The notes under the pieces: model-generated
Database searches by the model: none
Told to the model about the DNA's origin: nothing
The model's input: the letters and a program-made list of their open reading frames with translations, nothing else
In this document: piece after piece, positions 22,330 through 34,590 of the stretch
Layout: every line of letters starts with the position of its first letter
How positions within the stretch are numbered: the first letter of the stretch is position 1
Translations under genes and position numbers: made by a program
Assembly (NCBI GenBank): GCA_007922305.1
Contig: ML677329.1
Span: 143,990 to 207,989 of the forward strand
Source: Dermatemys mawii
Lineage: Eukaryota > Chordata > Testudines > Dermatemydidae
Direction of reading: 5' to 3'
Length of the DNA stretch: 64,000 nucleotides

Positions 22330-23714
22330 ATTAGTTACCACAAGGACAGAAGCAGGGAGTAAAAAGTGTTGCATGTAAATGGAACTATTACAAAATATTT
22401 CAAAATATTGAGCATACAAATGGCAGATATAACATGGAGACTAGAAATATACAAAGACGGATATTCAGTATTTTTTTCTACTACTTGTAAAAGTACTGCT
22501 CATCAAAAGAGCTGTGTGTTTATTAAAGACAAGATTGTAACAATGCTCATGGGGCATGCAGGTTAAATAGTCTGAGACTGCAAGCAGCAGAAGTAGCACA
22601 GCTGAAATATCCACTCTCTAGGATGACTTGCTGAATAGTGTAATGCTAACTCTATAAGAGTTGCTTTCCATTAGATACGGAATATCACGCATTTCATCAC
22701 ATTGCTAAGTATTTTAAAAAAATTTCATGTCATCCTAAATATTTTACTAGATTGGGTTCCAGTCATACATGTAAAGAATTTAATAATGAAACTCCAAAAG
22801 TTCAGTGGGAGCAGGTTAAGAGCTTTGGAGTGCTTTACTAAGATCTGATCTGTTACTAAACAGAAAAAAATAGATTTAAATCATTATCGTTTGGTAGTCC
22901 CTAGCTGGTGGCAGGTTCTGACATTAGGCTCTCTTTGGTAGCAAGTGTTGCATTCCTAGACAACAGGGTTAAGTCAGAACATCAGCTGTGCTGTCCATTG
23001 TCATTTTCCCTTTTCATTATTGCTAACAATAATTACTACATGCTAATGCCTTCCTGCCTAAAGTGTAATATCACACCCATTGCCTGACTGCAGTGGCAGA
23101 AGCATCATGTACAACTCTGCTGAAACCATTCTCATTGCGGTTAATGATTTAAACAGTGCCCAGAATTGCATTGTACAAGGTCTTGTTCTTCATATGTCCT
23201 CATTGTTTGTCTTCTGCAAGTGTTCCTGTTCTTGGTGTCAGAGGCTCTGTGCACTGGTCCAACTAGATCAATATGCTGCCAAGAGTACCAATTGACAAAG
23301 TGGAATTTATACTCATGAAGCTTGCCCACTGATGTAGTTACTCCAGTGCCAATTACTCTAACTTCAATACTCATCACAGATCTGAAATGCATTTTACTCT
23401 CAGGCAACATGTACATCTTTTTTTAAGGCCACCTCACAATGCCACATTGGTATTAACTGGTCTTGGTAGAAATGAGAACCAAGTCCACTGTATCTAGGGA
23501 TTTATATTTTTATGCAAAGATTTGCAATAGTTACCTAAAATGAGGTGTACTATAACTGATTTGAAAAGTCCAAATCTCGATCAAACAGTCCAGGAGTTTT
23601 GTAGTTTTGTTTTCAGTTCATGCCTAGTAATAACTATATAAGAAGCAGGTTTGTAATTAACGTAAGATGTTCTTAATAAAGTCACAAAAGGGAAAGTGTT
23701 CCCTACCATCATCA
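22330..23714. other. no gene seen
   Basis: No repeats or coding signals recognised. Confidence 0.45.
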
Positions 23715-24065
23715 GCTTTGTGATCTAGCAGTGAAATCAAGAGACTGGAAATCAGGACTCCTCAGTTCTATTACCAGCTCTACTAGATCTAGGACGACCA
23801 GACAACAAAATGTGAAAAATCTAAATGGGAGTGGGGGGGGGGGGACAGGAGTCTATATAAGAAAAAGACCCAAAAATTGGGACTGTTCCTATAAAATCAG
23901 GACATCTGGATCACCCTATCTAGAGCCTCACATATGTCTTGTGGAAAAATCATTTAACTTCAGCTTCTCCTTCTTTAAAATGGAGTCAACAGAGTGTTGG
24001 AGGATTGATTGTAAAGAACTTGGAGATCACTGAATGCAAGGCACCACTTAAAGTTAAATAAACAG
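23715..24065 (+). repeat. MIR-like SINE interrupted by a MITE
   Basis: The MIR head (23715-23789, 'agagactggaaatcaggactcc') and body (23927-24065, 'cttctttaaaatgg', 'gatcactgaatgcaagg') are separated by a MITE. The two parts join in correct MIR order when the insert is ignored. Confidence 0.65.
23790..23918. mobile_element. hAT-like MITE (TAGGGTGACCA family), copy 1
   Basis: Ends TAGGACGACCAG and TGGATCACCCTA are diverged inverted repeats; the interior 'cccaaaaattgggactgt' and 'ataaaatcaggaca' match the copy at 27067-27191 in reverse. Flanks ACTAGATC and TCTAGAGC agree at 6 of 8 bases. Contains a long G run at 23831-23842. Confidence 0.8.
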
Positions 24066-25648
24066 TAGTTGAACTCTGTCACACTTTGATTTTACTTAAA
24101 CAAACAATTTTCTCCTCTCAAGTTAACATGGCAGATGATCTCAGCCAATGTTCTGCTCTCCTTTCATGCACAGAATTCCAGCTGGACCATGTAGCGAGAA
24201 AAGGATATCATAGTTAAGCTCAACTGCTCTGTGGAACAGAGAGAAGAATTTTACTCCGTCTTAAGCATAACATCCCTAGACAGAAAATCAAAAGCTAATA
24301 ATAGTTTTCAAATAGTACATTACAATTAAAATACAGTTCTCTATTAACCCCCTCGTATATATAACTACCTCCAAGGATGTACCAAACTTGACTATAGTTT
24401 CTCTTTTTGTTGATTTCCATTATTAAACTATCCACAGTATGTAGTAATTCACAGGGGTCTTTATGATCATCAATTTCATTGTTACAATGGATTAATGTCT
24501 TTGGTGCCCACTGAGATAGAAACAAAAAATGAAGAGTGTGTTGTGTTTATCTGCTACAAACAGCAATTAAATGTGAAGAAAAAATATGACTGAAATGAAA
24601 TTGTGACCATGCAGTTAATTTCATACCAAGAATCTAATATACCATAAAGAATGTCTGAGAACATGAGATTGGGGCCAGATTCTGATCCCAGTAACACCAC
24701 TGTAAACACTGAACCCCATTCTCCTCTTACTTACACCTATGAAAAATGGGAGCCACTGAAGCCAATGGAAGTACAGATCTGAAAAACTGGTGTGAGCATA
24801 ATTTGAAACACTGAGTGTAAGAATGCACTTTTATTACCAGACTTGTTCATCAACACACTAGACTGGTGAGTGATCTTAAAATTAGAGCTGCTAAATTTGA
24901 TTTAGTTTTAGTACAAGCGATTTTAGCCACTCTAATGTAGATGAGAAAAAGAAATGATTTACTTAACATAATTGTTCTTCTCCAGCAACTTCTGCCCTTT
25001 AAATTTGCTGTAAAATCCTGCATTCCACTGACATTAGCATTAGGATGGTGTGTTGGCGGTAAGGTTAAACTATCCAGGTAAGAGTCAATCGGTGCAAAGA
25101 GTAGTGTTGACCCTGTCCACTTCCAGGAACAATGGCAGAGACTGGGAGATAGAATCAACTGATGAAGGCTGGATGGGGCAGAGATAAAGGAAAATAAAGG
25201 CAACAAACAAAACACAGCAAATGGGAACTATTATTTTAGAAATCTCCATATTGATTTTACAGGAAGACTGACCACTGGTTAAAAATTTACTTGTGATGGC
25301 ACTCAGAACAGTTTTGACTAATAAATATTTATAACAACTCACTAGCTTGTTTTCCACAAATATAAAGATCAATCAATACAGAATTTTCTTCTGAATTTGG
25401 CGGAGGGAAAAATGAAGTAATTAAAATAAGTATTCAAATAGCCACATTTATAGTCATTAAAACTGAACGGTCTGTAAGTATAATTCAACCTCTGCAAGCC
25501 AGTCTACAATGTTTGCAAGCACAGACCTGCAGGAGATATTTAATATGAAAAATGGCAAATGTGAAACTATTGGCTAAGCTTAAAATAGGGTGAAAGATTC
25601 AGGTTTAGAAAAATAAACACACTAATCACGCCAAGCTATCTTCAAATA
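24066..25648. other. no gene; short palindrome-type repeat
   Basis: 24672-24795 ('gattctgatcccagtaacac' ... 'cactgaagccaatggaagta') is a copy of the old CTGAAGTCAATGG-containing repeat. The remainder is unassigned. Confidence 0.45.
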
Positions 25649-25820
25649 GAGGCTCCCCGACCTACACAACCGTTCCATTCCTTAACTCGAATTTTGCGCA
25701 AGTCGGAAACGTATCTCCAATCATTATGTGCAAAAACACCCCTCCTATTTCTAGCTTACAGCATTTTTCCGTAAACTCGGATTTGCATACGTTGGGTTTA
25801 CATAACTTGGGGAGCGTCTG
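25649..25820. mobile_element. Tigger-like MITE
   Basis: Left GAGGCTCCCCGACCTAC and right 'ataacttggggagcgtctg' are imperfect inverted repeats, flanked by TA on both sides (25647-25648, 25821-25822). The interior is CpG-containing ('actcgaattttgcgcaagtcgg'). The 'cgacttacg'-type ends and TA target fit the Tc1/mariner-Tigger group; assignment is by eye. Confidence 0.7.
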
Positions 25821-25822
25821 TA

Positions 25823-27042
25823 AACAAATTTGCAGTTTGTTACACCAAAAACTGCCTAATTAATTCTCTCAGAACTCCCAGAGCCTGGAACGTAGATCTG
25901 CAATGCAAACGCCAGACTTTGTGTCTTTGCTATTGATTTGTCCTCTTAAGTAATGCAAGGCCAATCTGCAAATTATTCCCTATTCTACACTACACCTAGT
26001 TTAAAAACACCCACCCACCAACAATTACATTCTTCTTATTATTTATACTATAGTGGAGCCTACATGCTTCAGCTGAGACTGGGTCTTAACTGTGCCTGAT
26101 ACCACAAGCATAGAGTGAGAGGCAGTCCCTAAAGTTAAATCACTCTTGAAGAACAAATAATGCAACTGTTCAGAGTGGGAGTCTTTAGTAAAGTGAAACA
26201 AACCATTTCTGCATCCATCAATGACATATTTTGTGTGTTTTATGATCACTAGTTTAATAAAAATCCATGGGTTTTTTGAAACCCTCTTGCCATCTGCAAT
26301 TGTATTTCGGGAAACAGGAACAAATTAACTTGCCACAAAAAAAAGACAACAGGCTTTTCCTAACAGAGAGGTGCTACAATTAAAAAAAAAAAAAAAAAGA
26401 GAGACTCAATTGCCATGACAATAATGAACTATATTAAGAAATTAACTTCACAGAATCCTATAACTCATGGGCCCTAGCCAAGCATACTCGATGAAGCCAA
26501 CGGGAGTTTGAGACCTTCCGGAAAGTGCTCACAATGCCACAGGATGACAACCCAGGAACTACCAGCGTAATTATAGGAATTAATCAGCACTATGGCACTG
26601 TACAGTTTGGTCACCAGGTGAGCAGGCCCAATGACAACTGGTGCTGTTCCACTTACGACGTATGTTGCTCCAAAAGTGCTAGCTTTATATTAAGAATCAA
26701 CCCACTGTGCTGAATTCAGCAGCTAAATTGTTCAAGCTGCCCCTGCACCACCATTCTAATATATCCATCTTTCTCCGATATAAGCTTTTGCCTTCAGCTA
26801 ATTCTTAGCACTAATATTTTCTTCTAGGCAAAGTAAAAAATTCAAAAATCTTTTTAGCTACATTGAATGTGTAAAATATTTTTTTATAAAAATTCACCTA
26901 GAAACAGGCTCTAATCCTGCAGACTAAGCCATGCAGTGGATTCCTGAGCTCATAAGGAGGCCTAGGGACTTTAGCAGGACTCCAGTCAGCCATGAAGATC
27001 CACCTGCATGGATCTAACTGGATCGGAGTCCTAGCAATGTAT
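25823..27042. other. no gene; poly-A run
   Basis: A pure A run is at 26383-26398. No element or gene recognised. Confidence 0.5.
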
Positions 27043-27050
27043 CCGGAGAG

Positions 27051-27326
27051 CAATGTTCCCTCTAACTAGGGTGACCACATGTCCTGATTTTGTAGGGACA
27101 GTCCCGATTTTTGGGTCTTTTTCTTATATAGGCTCCTATTACCCCCCACCCTTCATTCCGATTTTTCACATTTCACTGTTTGGTCACCCTACCTCTAACT
27201 TTTGACAGGCCGTGTGCGCAAAAAATTTCTTCTATGCAGGTTTTTGTGCATGCGGTGTTTCACCATGTGCATGGGGGTTAGGATCTGTGTGCGCATACAC
27301 ATGCGCACAGCTTAGAGGAAACAGTG
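27051..27326. mobile_element. outer hAT MITE (CAnTGTTCCCTCTAA ends)
   Basis: Left end CAATGTTCCCTCTAAC and right end 'cttagaggaaacagtg' are inverted repeats. Flanks CCGGAGAG (27043-27050) and CCCAAGAG (27327-27334) agree at 6 of 8. The interior has a self-complementary 'gtgtgcgcatacacatgcgcac' region near 27289-27310. A second MITE is nested just inside the left end. Confidence 0.78.
27067..27191. mobile_element. hAT-like MITE (TAGGGTGACCA family), copy 2, nested
   Basis: 125 bp, TIRs TAGGGTGACCA and TGGTCACCCTA, with a perfect 8-bp TSD CCTCTAAC at 27059-27066 and 27192-27199. The TSD lies within the terminal repeat of the outer MITE. Interior 'cagtcccgatttttgggtc' matches 23790-23918. Confidence 0.92.
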
Positions 27327-27757
27327 CCCAAGAGTCTACAAAGGAATTTTCATGTGCTGGGCCTTATGCCATGCAGAGAATTCACATGGAAGGATTCAGG
27401 CAGGCCCTTTTGCAAGCCTAGATGTCTACTACACAAAAGTCATTGTTATAATATGTTCAAGGAAAGTTACCAAGAAGATGAGGCTTAAAGACTATTTTGT
27501 TGTACTTCAACTGAAATAGCTCAAATAATTTTTTAAAAATTTTCAAAAGATTATTTTAAAGAGCTATGTGACCACTACTTATATTTCTGAAAGGTGTAGA
27601 TATGCCCTTGGGAGACACTGGACTTTTTTTTAAAAAAAAATACACATATTTTGATGCATTCGTTTGGCTAGCAGCAGACTGGACAATATTAGCATTTTAG
27701 GGACAAGAAATGTCTGACACACTTAGATTTAAAAACAACCTAACAGATGCATAACTC

Positions 27758-27850
27758 ATAAAATTTAGAGATGGAAAAGACCTAAAAGGCCTATAAGACC
27801 TTCTAGCCCACCTCTCTACCGATGCAGCACTGCTCCCAGTTCCTCTAACA
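27758..27850 (-). repeat. possible CR1 3'-end fragment
   Basis: 'agagatggaaaagacctaa' followed by 'ccttctagcccacctc' resembles a diverged complement of a CR1 3' end. Too short for certainty. Confidence 0.4.
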
Positions 27851-30800
27851 ATAACATAATTACACTTGATAACTAACATAATTACACTTGATTACCTGGT
27901 TTCTGCATGTACATACCCATATATGCACACAACTGTGTTTTACATACATACGCACAGATAAAGGCCCTTTGAAAATTTGGCCCTAAAATTTAGAGTTAAA
28001 ACAAGGCTGAAATGCTAAAACACAACATGCTATATAAAATTCTCCACTGTGTGGAGACTCAGGCAATATTCCAGGAACAGTGGAGTGGGGTGGGGATGTT
28101 TCAGCCTTGTCTCCATTTTCTTACTTTGGCTGGATTATGTCACATCCTTCTAATTATTCAAACACAGGCTTCTTTGTGAGATGTAAAGGTACATAAATTT
28201 ATTATCCATAAGGAGACTTCATTTACCGGTTCAAACTCCTTTTTTCTAAAGGCCTGTGTTAATTAGTCTCCATTATACGCATCATATACGATCAGCTTTC
28301 TAAAAACAGAGTGGGGTTTTTTCCTGGAACACAATGTAACAACAGTGTGAAGTCTATACAAGTTAAAAAAAAAGGCAACTGCAAAATATATTACTGAATA
28401 TTCCCTGCAAGCTGTTTTTAAGGGCTAGATTTTGCCTCACTTTGAGCAATACCTTACTAGACAGACTGTCCAATTTAGATCAGACTACTTGGAGGAGAAG
28501 ATGTTACTCAATGAGAAGCAGAGTCTAGCCCTAAATAAATAAAACATGGATGGTTGGCTGAGATAAGTCTTTGCCTTACCTGCCATTTTACAATGTTGCA
28601 GTATCATCTGCACTCTTTCCCATTAAAAGAAAGAGAAAAGAAAAATAGTCAAGAGCAATTAGTTGATTTAATCAATGGTCCTAATTGTAAGAAGACACTA
28701 CTTCAAGTCAGAGGAACAACTGTTGGGTACCGGAAGCTGTACAAAATAAATCAGTCACTTGCTACAGACAGCCTGGCTGAAGAGAAAGAGTGTCTTGGAA
28801 ACTGGGTGTGGCTGTATAATTTTACCTTATTGGTTTTTGCTACTGAAGTGCTACAGGGATCTATGCAAATTGCTGAAATGTATTTTTTAAATTAAATTGT
28901 ATACCTTCTGTTTAGTCATTTTCCTAAACAAACATCAGAGGTACAGAACTTTCTTGGCAAATTAAATGAAAGGTAGGTAAATCCATTTGCAGGTAAATTT
29001 GCAGTCATTCAAAAAAAGGAAAAAAAAACACAAAAGTTAAGTCAGAGATGACATGCCCAGGTGTAAAATCTCTTCTGTCACAACTAATTGTCTCTATCTG
29101 AAAAGGGACATACTGAATACAGTGCTGAAAAGCATTTGCTGTCTAATGAAGTCAAGACTAGTGCAACAAAACAGGCTGCTGCTTGTCAAAAAAGCCTCTC
29201 ACTTCACTGCCCTTATTGGTTAGCAAAACATTATTAGTTTACCTTTCAAGACACACCAAAAACCCTAGATTTTATTTCTCACCAGATTAGCTATGAGCCA
29301 TCCATCAGTAGTAGCAACAAAATCCCTTTCTAAGCTTCACGTACACCACACACATTAGCTGTGTACACATCACAGTATCTCAGCCAGCTCACCCATTATG
29401 AGCTCTACATTAAACTACAACGTTATCAACAAACAAACAATACTGCTTGCCTTTCCCTCATCTACAGAATAAGAAAGTGGACCAGCTGTAGACATATATC
29501 TATCTGCACTTCAACTAAAGAAGCTCGATGCTCCAGCATCCCTAGTCTCCAAAGCACTCCTACAGTCTCGCTCTGTTTCCTCTCACAAAATTTTTGCTGT
29601 CTCCGTTCACATTACCTTCTTAGGTCTTTTCCTCCTCTGATTACTGCCATTGTACTTCTCCCCACCATCACTTTTCTGGGCTGCTTCTCCGTTCATCATT
29701 TTGAACAGTTTCGAAAGCAAAGAGCTCTGCCATTAAACCCTCCCGACTGTAAAGACCATTAGTGAGTGTGTCACTTGCTGGGAAGGAGGAGGGGTGTATG
29801 CGTGTGCGTCCGTGTGAATGTGTTGGTGGGGGAGGGAAGAGGGCGCACAGGGAGGGTGAATATGATGATGTTGCCATGGCAGCAGCTGCCACAACTGTTT
29901 ATCTGACTGCATTGTTAAATCTGATTCAACCAATTACCAAGAGTCTGGATGCTTTACAATGAAGAAAGCCTTGAACTGAGAATGCCAGAGTCTAGCACAG
30001 GGTGCTGGGATCAACACGGTGACTAGCTGGTGCTTGATACAATCTCCTTTTTGATGAGATGTGGGGAAAAGGCTGCACAAGAACCCCTCTATGTGATTTC
30101 ACTTCAACTCAGAGCTGATACAAGGCATATAAGATCACTGTAGCAACTTTGCAGTGCTTCCTAAACCCAAGGGGATTTGTTACATTTTATGGAAAGGAAG
30201 GGTGAATTTGGCAAAATTCTGCTTTCAGTTACACACTGGTGTAAACCCAAATGTAATTCTCCATGGAGTTACTCCGGATTTGCAGCATAGTTACTGAGAA
30301 CATTCCAATTTTTGAACATTAACTTCTGATTACAGTTATTCTGTTCCACTTCTAAAGAAACCCACAAAGATGGAAGTCATTTTTAACTAGTACTTTCACA
30401 CTATCAACTTGTCTTTCCACTGAAAGGAAGAAATGAATGTTAGAAGCTAGACCTTCTCTTACCCTATATGCTGCTGGGCACAGACTCCTAATTTGTTTTA
30501 TTCTAATCAAAGAATCTAAATCAAATTTATGAATACATTTTGTTGGATCCAATTCTTACGTGGGCAAAATTTCCATTCCCAGGTGCCATAATACTTCAAT
30601 AACAGTTTTCTGCCTGTGTTAGGATTGGAGCCCTGCATAGACACCAGTATTCTATCCCACTTCTCTAATTCATGGATTAAGATTTATTATTTCAATTACA
30701 GTAACAAACAGAGGCCCCAGTCAAGATAGGTTCCATGTTGTACTAGGCACAGTAGAAACACACATACCCTTGTCCTGAATCCCATGCACATTAGTGAAGT

Positions 30801-33639
30801 CACTGCTGTAACATCAGACTAAGAAAACTACATGTGGAATTGTTGAGATTAAGTCCAAATAATACTAAAATGGTTTCCACAGTGTGAGCAAATAGTCTAA
30901 ACTAAATCACCCTCACCTTGTTTTGAAAGGACTGGTGTAAATGCCTGTAGGAATAGCAAAGAAAGTTCTTTATTTCTTCCAGTGAATATGCTAACAAAAA
31001 TTCTGTTCCGCTTACTACTGATCAAAGAAACAGAGAAACTTGCTCTCCTTCCTTAACAATAGCTAGGGTAGTGGAAACAAAAGGAAAAAGTCACTTTAAC
31101 TGCTTACACAGTGGAGGAGGAGGAGGAGGGAGGGGTGAGAAAGAGAAAAGGAACCAATGAGGCATAAATGTGCAGTTCCATGATTAAATCAGCTGCTAAC
31201 ACTGAACATCTGCATCACAACAATATGTTCAATATGCAACAGCAGTCTGTAACTCTTTATTTAGAGCTACTTATACATGACTTTTTCCTAGTAGAAGTAG
31301 GAATCTTCATATTGAAGTAAGGGGTGGGATAACTGGAGTAAGGCAGACACAATATTACTTTGCATCTGTTATTCCATAATTAGAGCTGTTATGTATCATG
31401 GTAAATGTTTGGGAAAATCATGGAGAAGTCATTTGTTATTAGTGTCAGATATTCAAGGGAATCATTCATGAAATCCAGAAAGACACAGAGGTGCTTTTAA
31501 CTCATAAGCAAAATACCCTTGTAGTCTAGAGTCATTTTTAAATGCTCTATCTTAAATGCTCAGCTGTTTTCCCTTTTGGCCCTTTTCCCTTATAAGCCTA
31601 AATTTTTAAAACTTTTAAAAGTTTATAGTTTACATCGATATCCCAACTATAAAACTGCTCCTTAGGGAAAGATGTGCCCTTGATGTGCATTGGGATGAGG
31701 AACTCAGTGTTTGCTTTGTTGTTGTATGAATTTCTCTTGCAAACCTCCCAAAACCTGGATAAATTTAAAAACATGGATTTTTAAATTATGAAGATCCGAG
31801 AGAGATAAAAATATTGACATTGGAAAAAACCACACATTGTATCACTGAAAAATCATTGACTATATTATATTGCAGTGATGCAGCTTGACTTAGAAAGACC
31901 TCTTTCCAACTCTGAGGCTTGCCTCAGGCCCCGTGAGAATATGGAAGCTGCTATCCCAAATTTCACTCTACGTCTACTGTAATCTTCCAGCTGGAAAGGG
32001 AAGAGGAAAACATGGCTGCCGGAGAACTCTGTGACAGCCATGGAAACAGACAGGACGCCCCAAGATATATTCATGTTGGAAGGCTAAAGCCAAATAAAAG
32101 AGAAAGACTAGGGAAAAAACAAGACTAGTGCCACTCCTATGTGGCCAGACATCAGTGAGAGCTTTTGAGATCGGGGATGTGTGAAGCAGGTTTCTGAGAT
32201 TTCACTTTGATTAGGTAGGCTTTAAAAAGTTCTCACAGCTCCACCCTCATATAAGCTTTTGAAAACATAAAAATATATGGGAAAGCAGCCACTTCTGGCC
32301 AGAAGACAAGATTGAAAACAAAAGTAGGATTATTAGATATTAAGAATAGGTGTTTTGCTAGTGCTAGTGTACATTTCTTCTCAGATGTTTTCCCTGTTCT
32401 GTTTATAATGGCAGCAGTGCAGCATCACCCTTATGGGAAATCATGGGTATACTGTGACAATGTTCCAAAAGGAATAAATTGAAAAAGCTTATTGTGACAA
32501 ACATGTCAAATACCTATTAATGGGACACACAATGCTAGAACGGTACAAACTCACTGAAGGAGGACATCCTCATTAACCTTAACTGCTGTTTGCCTGTTTT
32601 CTCTAAGTCTGGGAATTCATTTTTGGCCACAGGATCTTAGATGTACTCATGGAAAATAGTGTTCATACTCTGTGACATGTTACAATTTCTTATATCCTGT
32701 TACTACAGAAAATACAATATGAAACTTAGTAAATAGAGAGACAAACATTTTACTCTTTGTCTCTGAATGTATTTTATGTGAACTAATAATGCCTCACTAG
32801 GCTCAGATGGCTGGAAGAAGCCGCAGATGGGAAAGATTTGCTGGTCCCATGTTTATATCTTATGGGGTCCACTTCCCAGTGCACAACGCATTAGCTGGCA
32901 AAATGCTATAAAAGCTGTCAGTCTTTTAACACTGGCGGCCCTTGAAATTAGATGGTACAGGGATTGAGTAGTTAACTCACTAACAGTGGAATGCTTCAAT
33001 CACATACATGTTAAACACCCATAAGCTTCCAACAGGAAGTCTGACCACAAAACAATTATGAGCCATTGGCCAGTAACACATGCTCACCAGGATCCCATGA
33101 ATGAGAGTTTAGGTGTTCAGATGGAACAGTGAAAGGAAACTCTCCTGGAGTATCTCCTTGTAACTAGTTTATAAATATATTTAATTTGAGATGGACTCAA
33201 ATCAGTAATTATGAAAATGGAGAATTTAACTAGCTGGCTTCTTGTAGCTAACTTTAGTCCCTATGCAGTCTAGAATTATTTATAACAAACTAAAGAAAAT
33301 AGTACTCCATAGTGTGGGAGCAGTATAAAATCATCCCCCTTCAAACAACTTTAATGGGTCTGAATAAATCCTGGTTTCAATTTTGTTCACAAAGCTGCCA
33401 AAGGATTACACATCCAGAAGTCCCTAAAACATACAACATCAAGCAAATTATGGAACAGTTCTTTCAAAGTTCTTTAACAACATGCCAGCTAGTCCCCATG
33501 AAAGCATTCAAGAATCCTCTTGCAGCAGAATTAAATCAATCCCTTTAATCTGATAAATCCTCTCTTAGTTTGTGAGAAATGCTTCCTTACTGAATTGCTT
33601 GTTTTGTTTTCAATCCTAGGAACTTCATGCCCAAAAACA
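27851..33639. other. repeat-poor stretch, no gene supported
   Basis: A tail-type old repeat (minus) lies at 30680-30772: 'tattatttcaattacagta', 'gaggccccagtcaag', 'gtactaggcacagtag'. A palindrome-type fragment is at 30225-30300 ('ttacacactggtgtaaac' ... 'ggagttactccgg') and a (GGA)n run near 31112-31130. A frame at 28554-28895 (113 residues) has no recognisable motif. The G-rich to 'atgttgccatggcagcag' segment at 29760-29960 is unexplained. Confidence 0.45.
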
Positions 33640-34205
33640 TTTGTTTTACCACTTGTTAGCCATCAGAGGAGTCAAGTCCTGGAGCAGCTTTCCAAGGGGA
33701 GCAGTAGGGGCAAAAGACCTATCTGGCTTCAGGACTAAGCTTGATGAGATTATGGAAGAGATGAGATAGCCTAATTTTGGCAATTAACTGATCTTGGACT
33801 ATTAACGGTAAATATGCCCAATGGCCTGTAACGGGATGTTAGATGGGGTGTGATCTGAGTTACTACAGAGAATGCTTTCCTGGGTATCTGGCTGGTGAGT
33901 CTTGTCCAGATGCTCAGGGTTTAACTGATCGCCATATTTGGGGTCCGGAAGGAATTTTCCCGGAGGAAGATTGGCAGAGGCCTTGGGGGTTTTCCTTCCT
34001 CTGCAGCATAGGACACGATTAACTTGCTGGAGGATTATCTGCACTTTGAAGTCTTTAAACCATGATTTGAGGACTTCAATATCTCAAACATAGGTTAGGG
34101 GTTTACTACAGGAGTGGGTGGGTTGGACTCTGTGGCCTGCATTGTGCAGGAGGTCAGACAAGATGATCATAATGGTCCCTTCTGACCTTAAGGTCTATGA
34201 GCTGA
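33640..34205 (+). mobile_element. CR1 LINE 3' end
   Basis: Positions 33674-33769 encode the C-terminal end of a CR1 ORF2: 'SWSSFPRGAVGAKDL', then 'FRTKLDEIMEEMR' and TAG. A typical 3' UTR follows, with 'ggtccggaaggaattttccc' and 'ggaggtcagacaagatgatc', ending in the CR1-type tail 'taaggtctatgag' near 34190-34202. Everything upstream is missing. Confidence 0.88.
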
Positions 34206-34380
34206 GGGAGAATTTCCAGTGGCTATCAGGAACAGTAATCCTGATACAGTGCAAATGGCTGTTGTTAAATATTAGTGTCCAACATGTCAACCATCCATAT
34301 ATGGCAAGTCCCATTTCATTTCTACTTTTAAGAGGCACAGTACACATCACCAACACTCTCAGAACTGTGATTGTGGGCAG

Positions 34381-34590
34381 ATTTTCATAGCTAGGTGCCT
34401 AAAATGAGGTGCCTAAATATGAAATGGCCTAATTTTCAGAGGCACCAAGCAACCCCACCTCCAACATTAGCTGCAGATGGATCAGCACTTTTGAATATTA
34501 GGCCATTGCTATTTAGTTGTCTATGTATGATTTTAGGAACCTAACTTCAGACACTCAGCTTTGAAAATATTAGCCACACATTTCAGAAGC
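34381..34590. repeat. diverged palindromic amniote repeat
   Basis: 'gaggtgcctaaatatgaaa' with 'tggcctaattttcaga' (34406-34443) opposes 'attaggccattgctattta' (34497-34516) and 'taggaacctaacttcaga'. Imperfect long inverted repeat around a central 'agctgcag'. Confidence 0.55.

Noticed and set aside
28554..28895. 113-residue frame as a possible exon
   Set aside because: No recognisable motif, no convincing splice context, and the length is plausible by chance.
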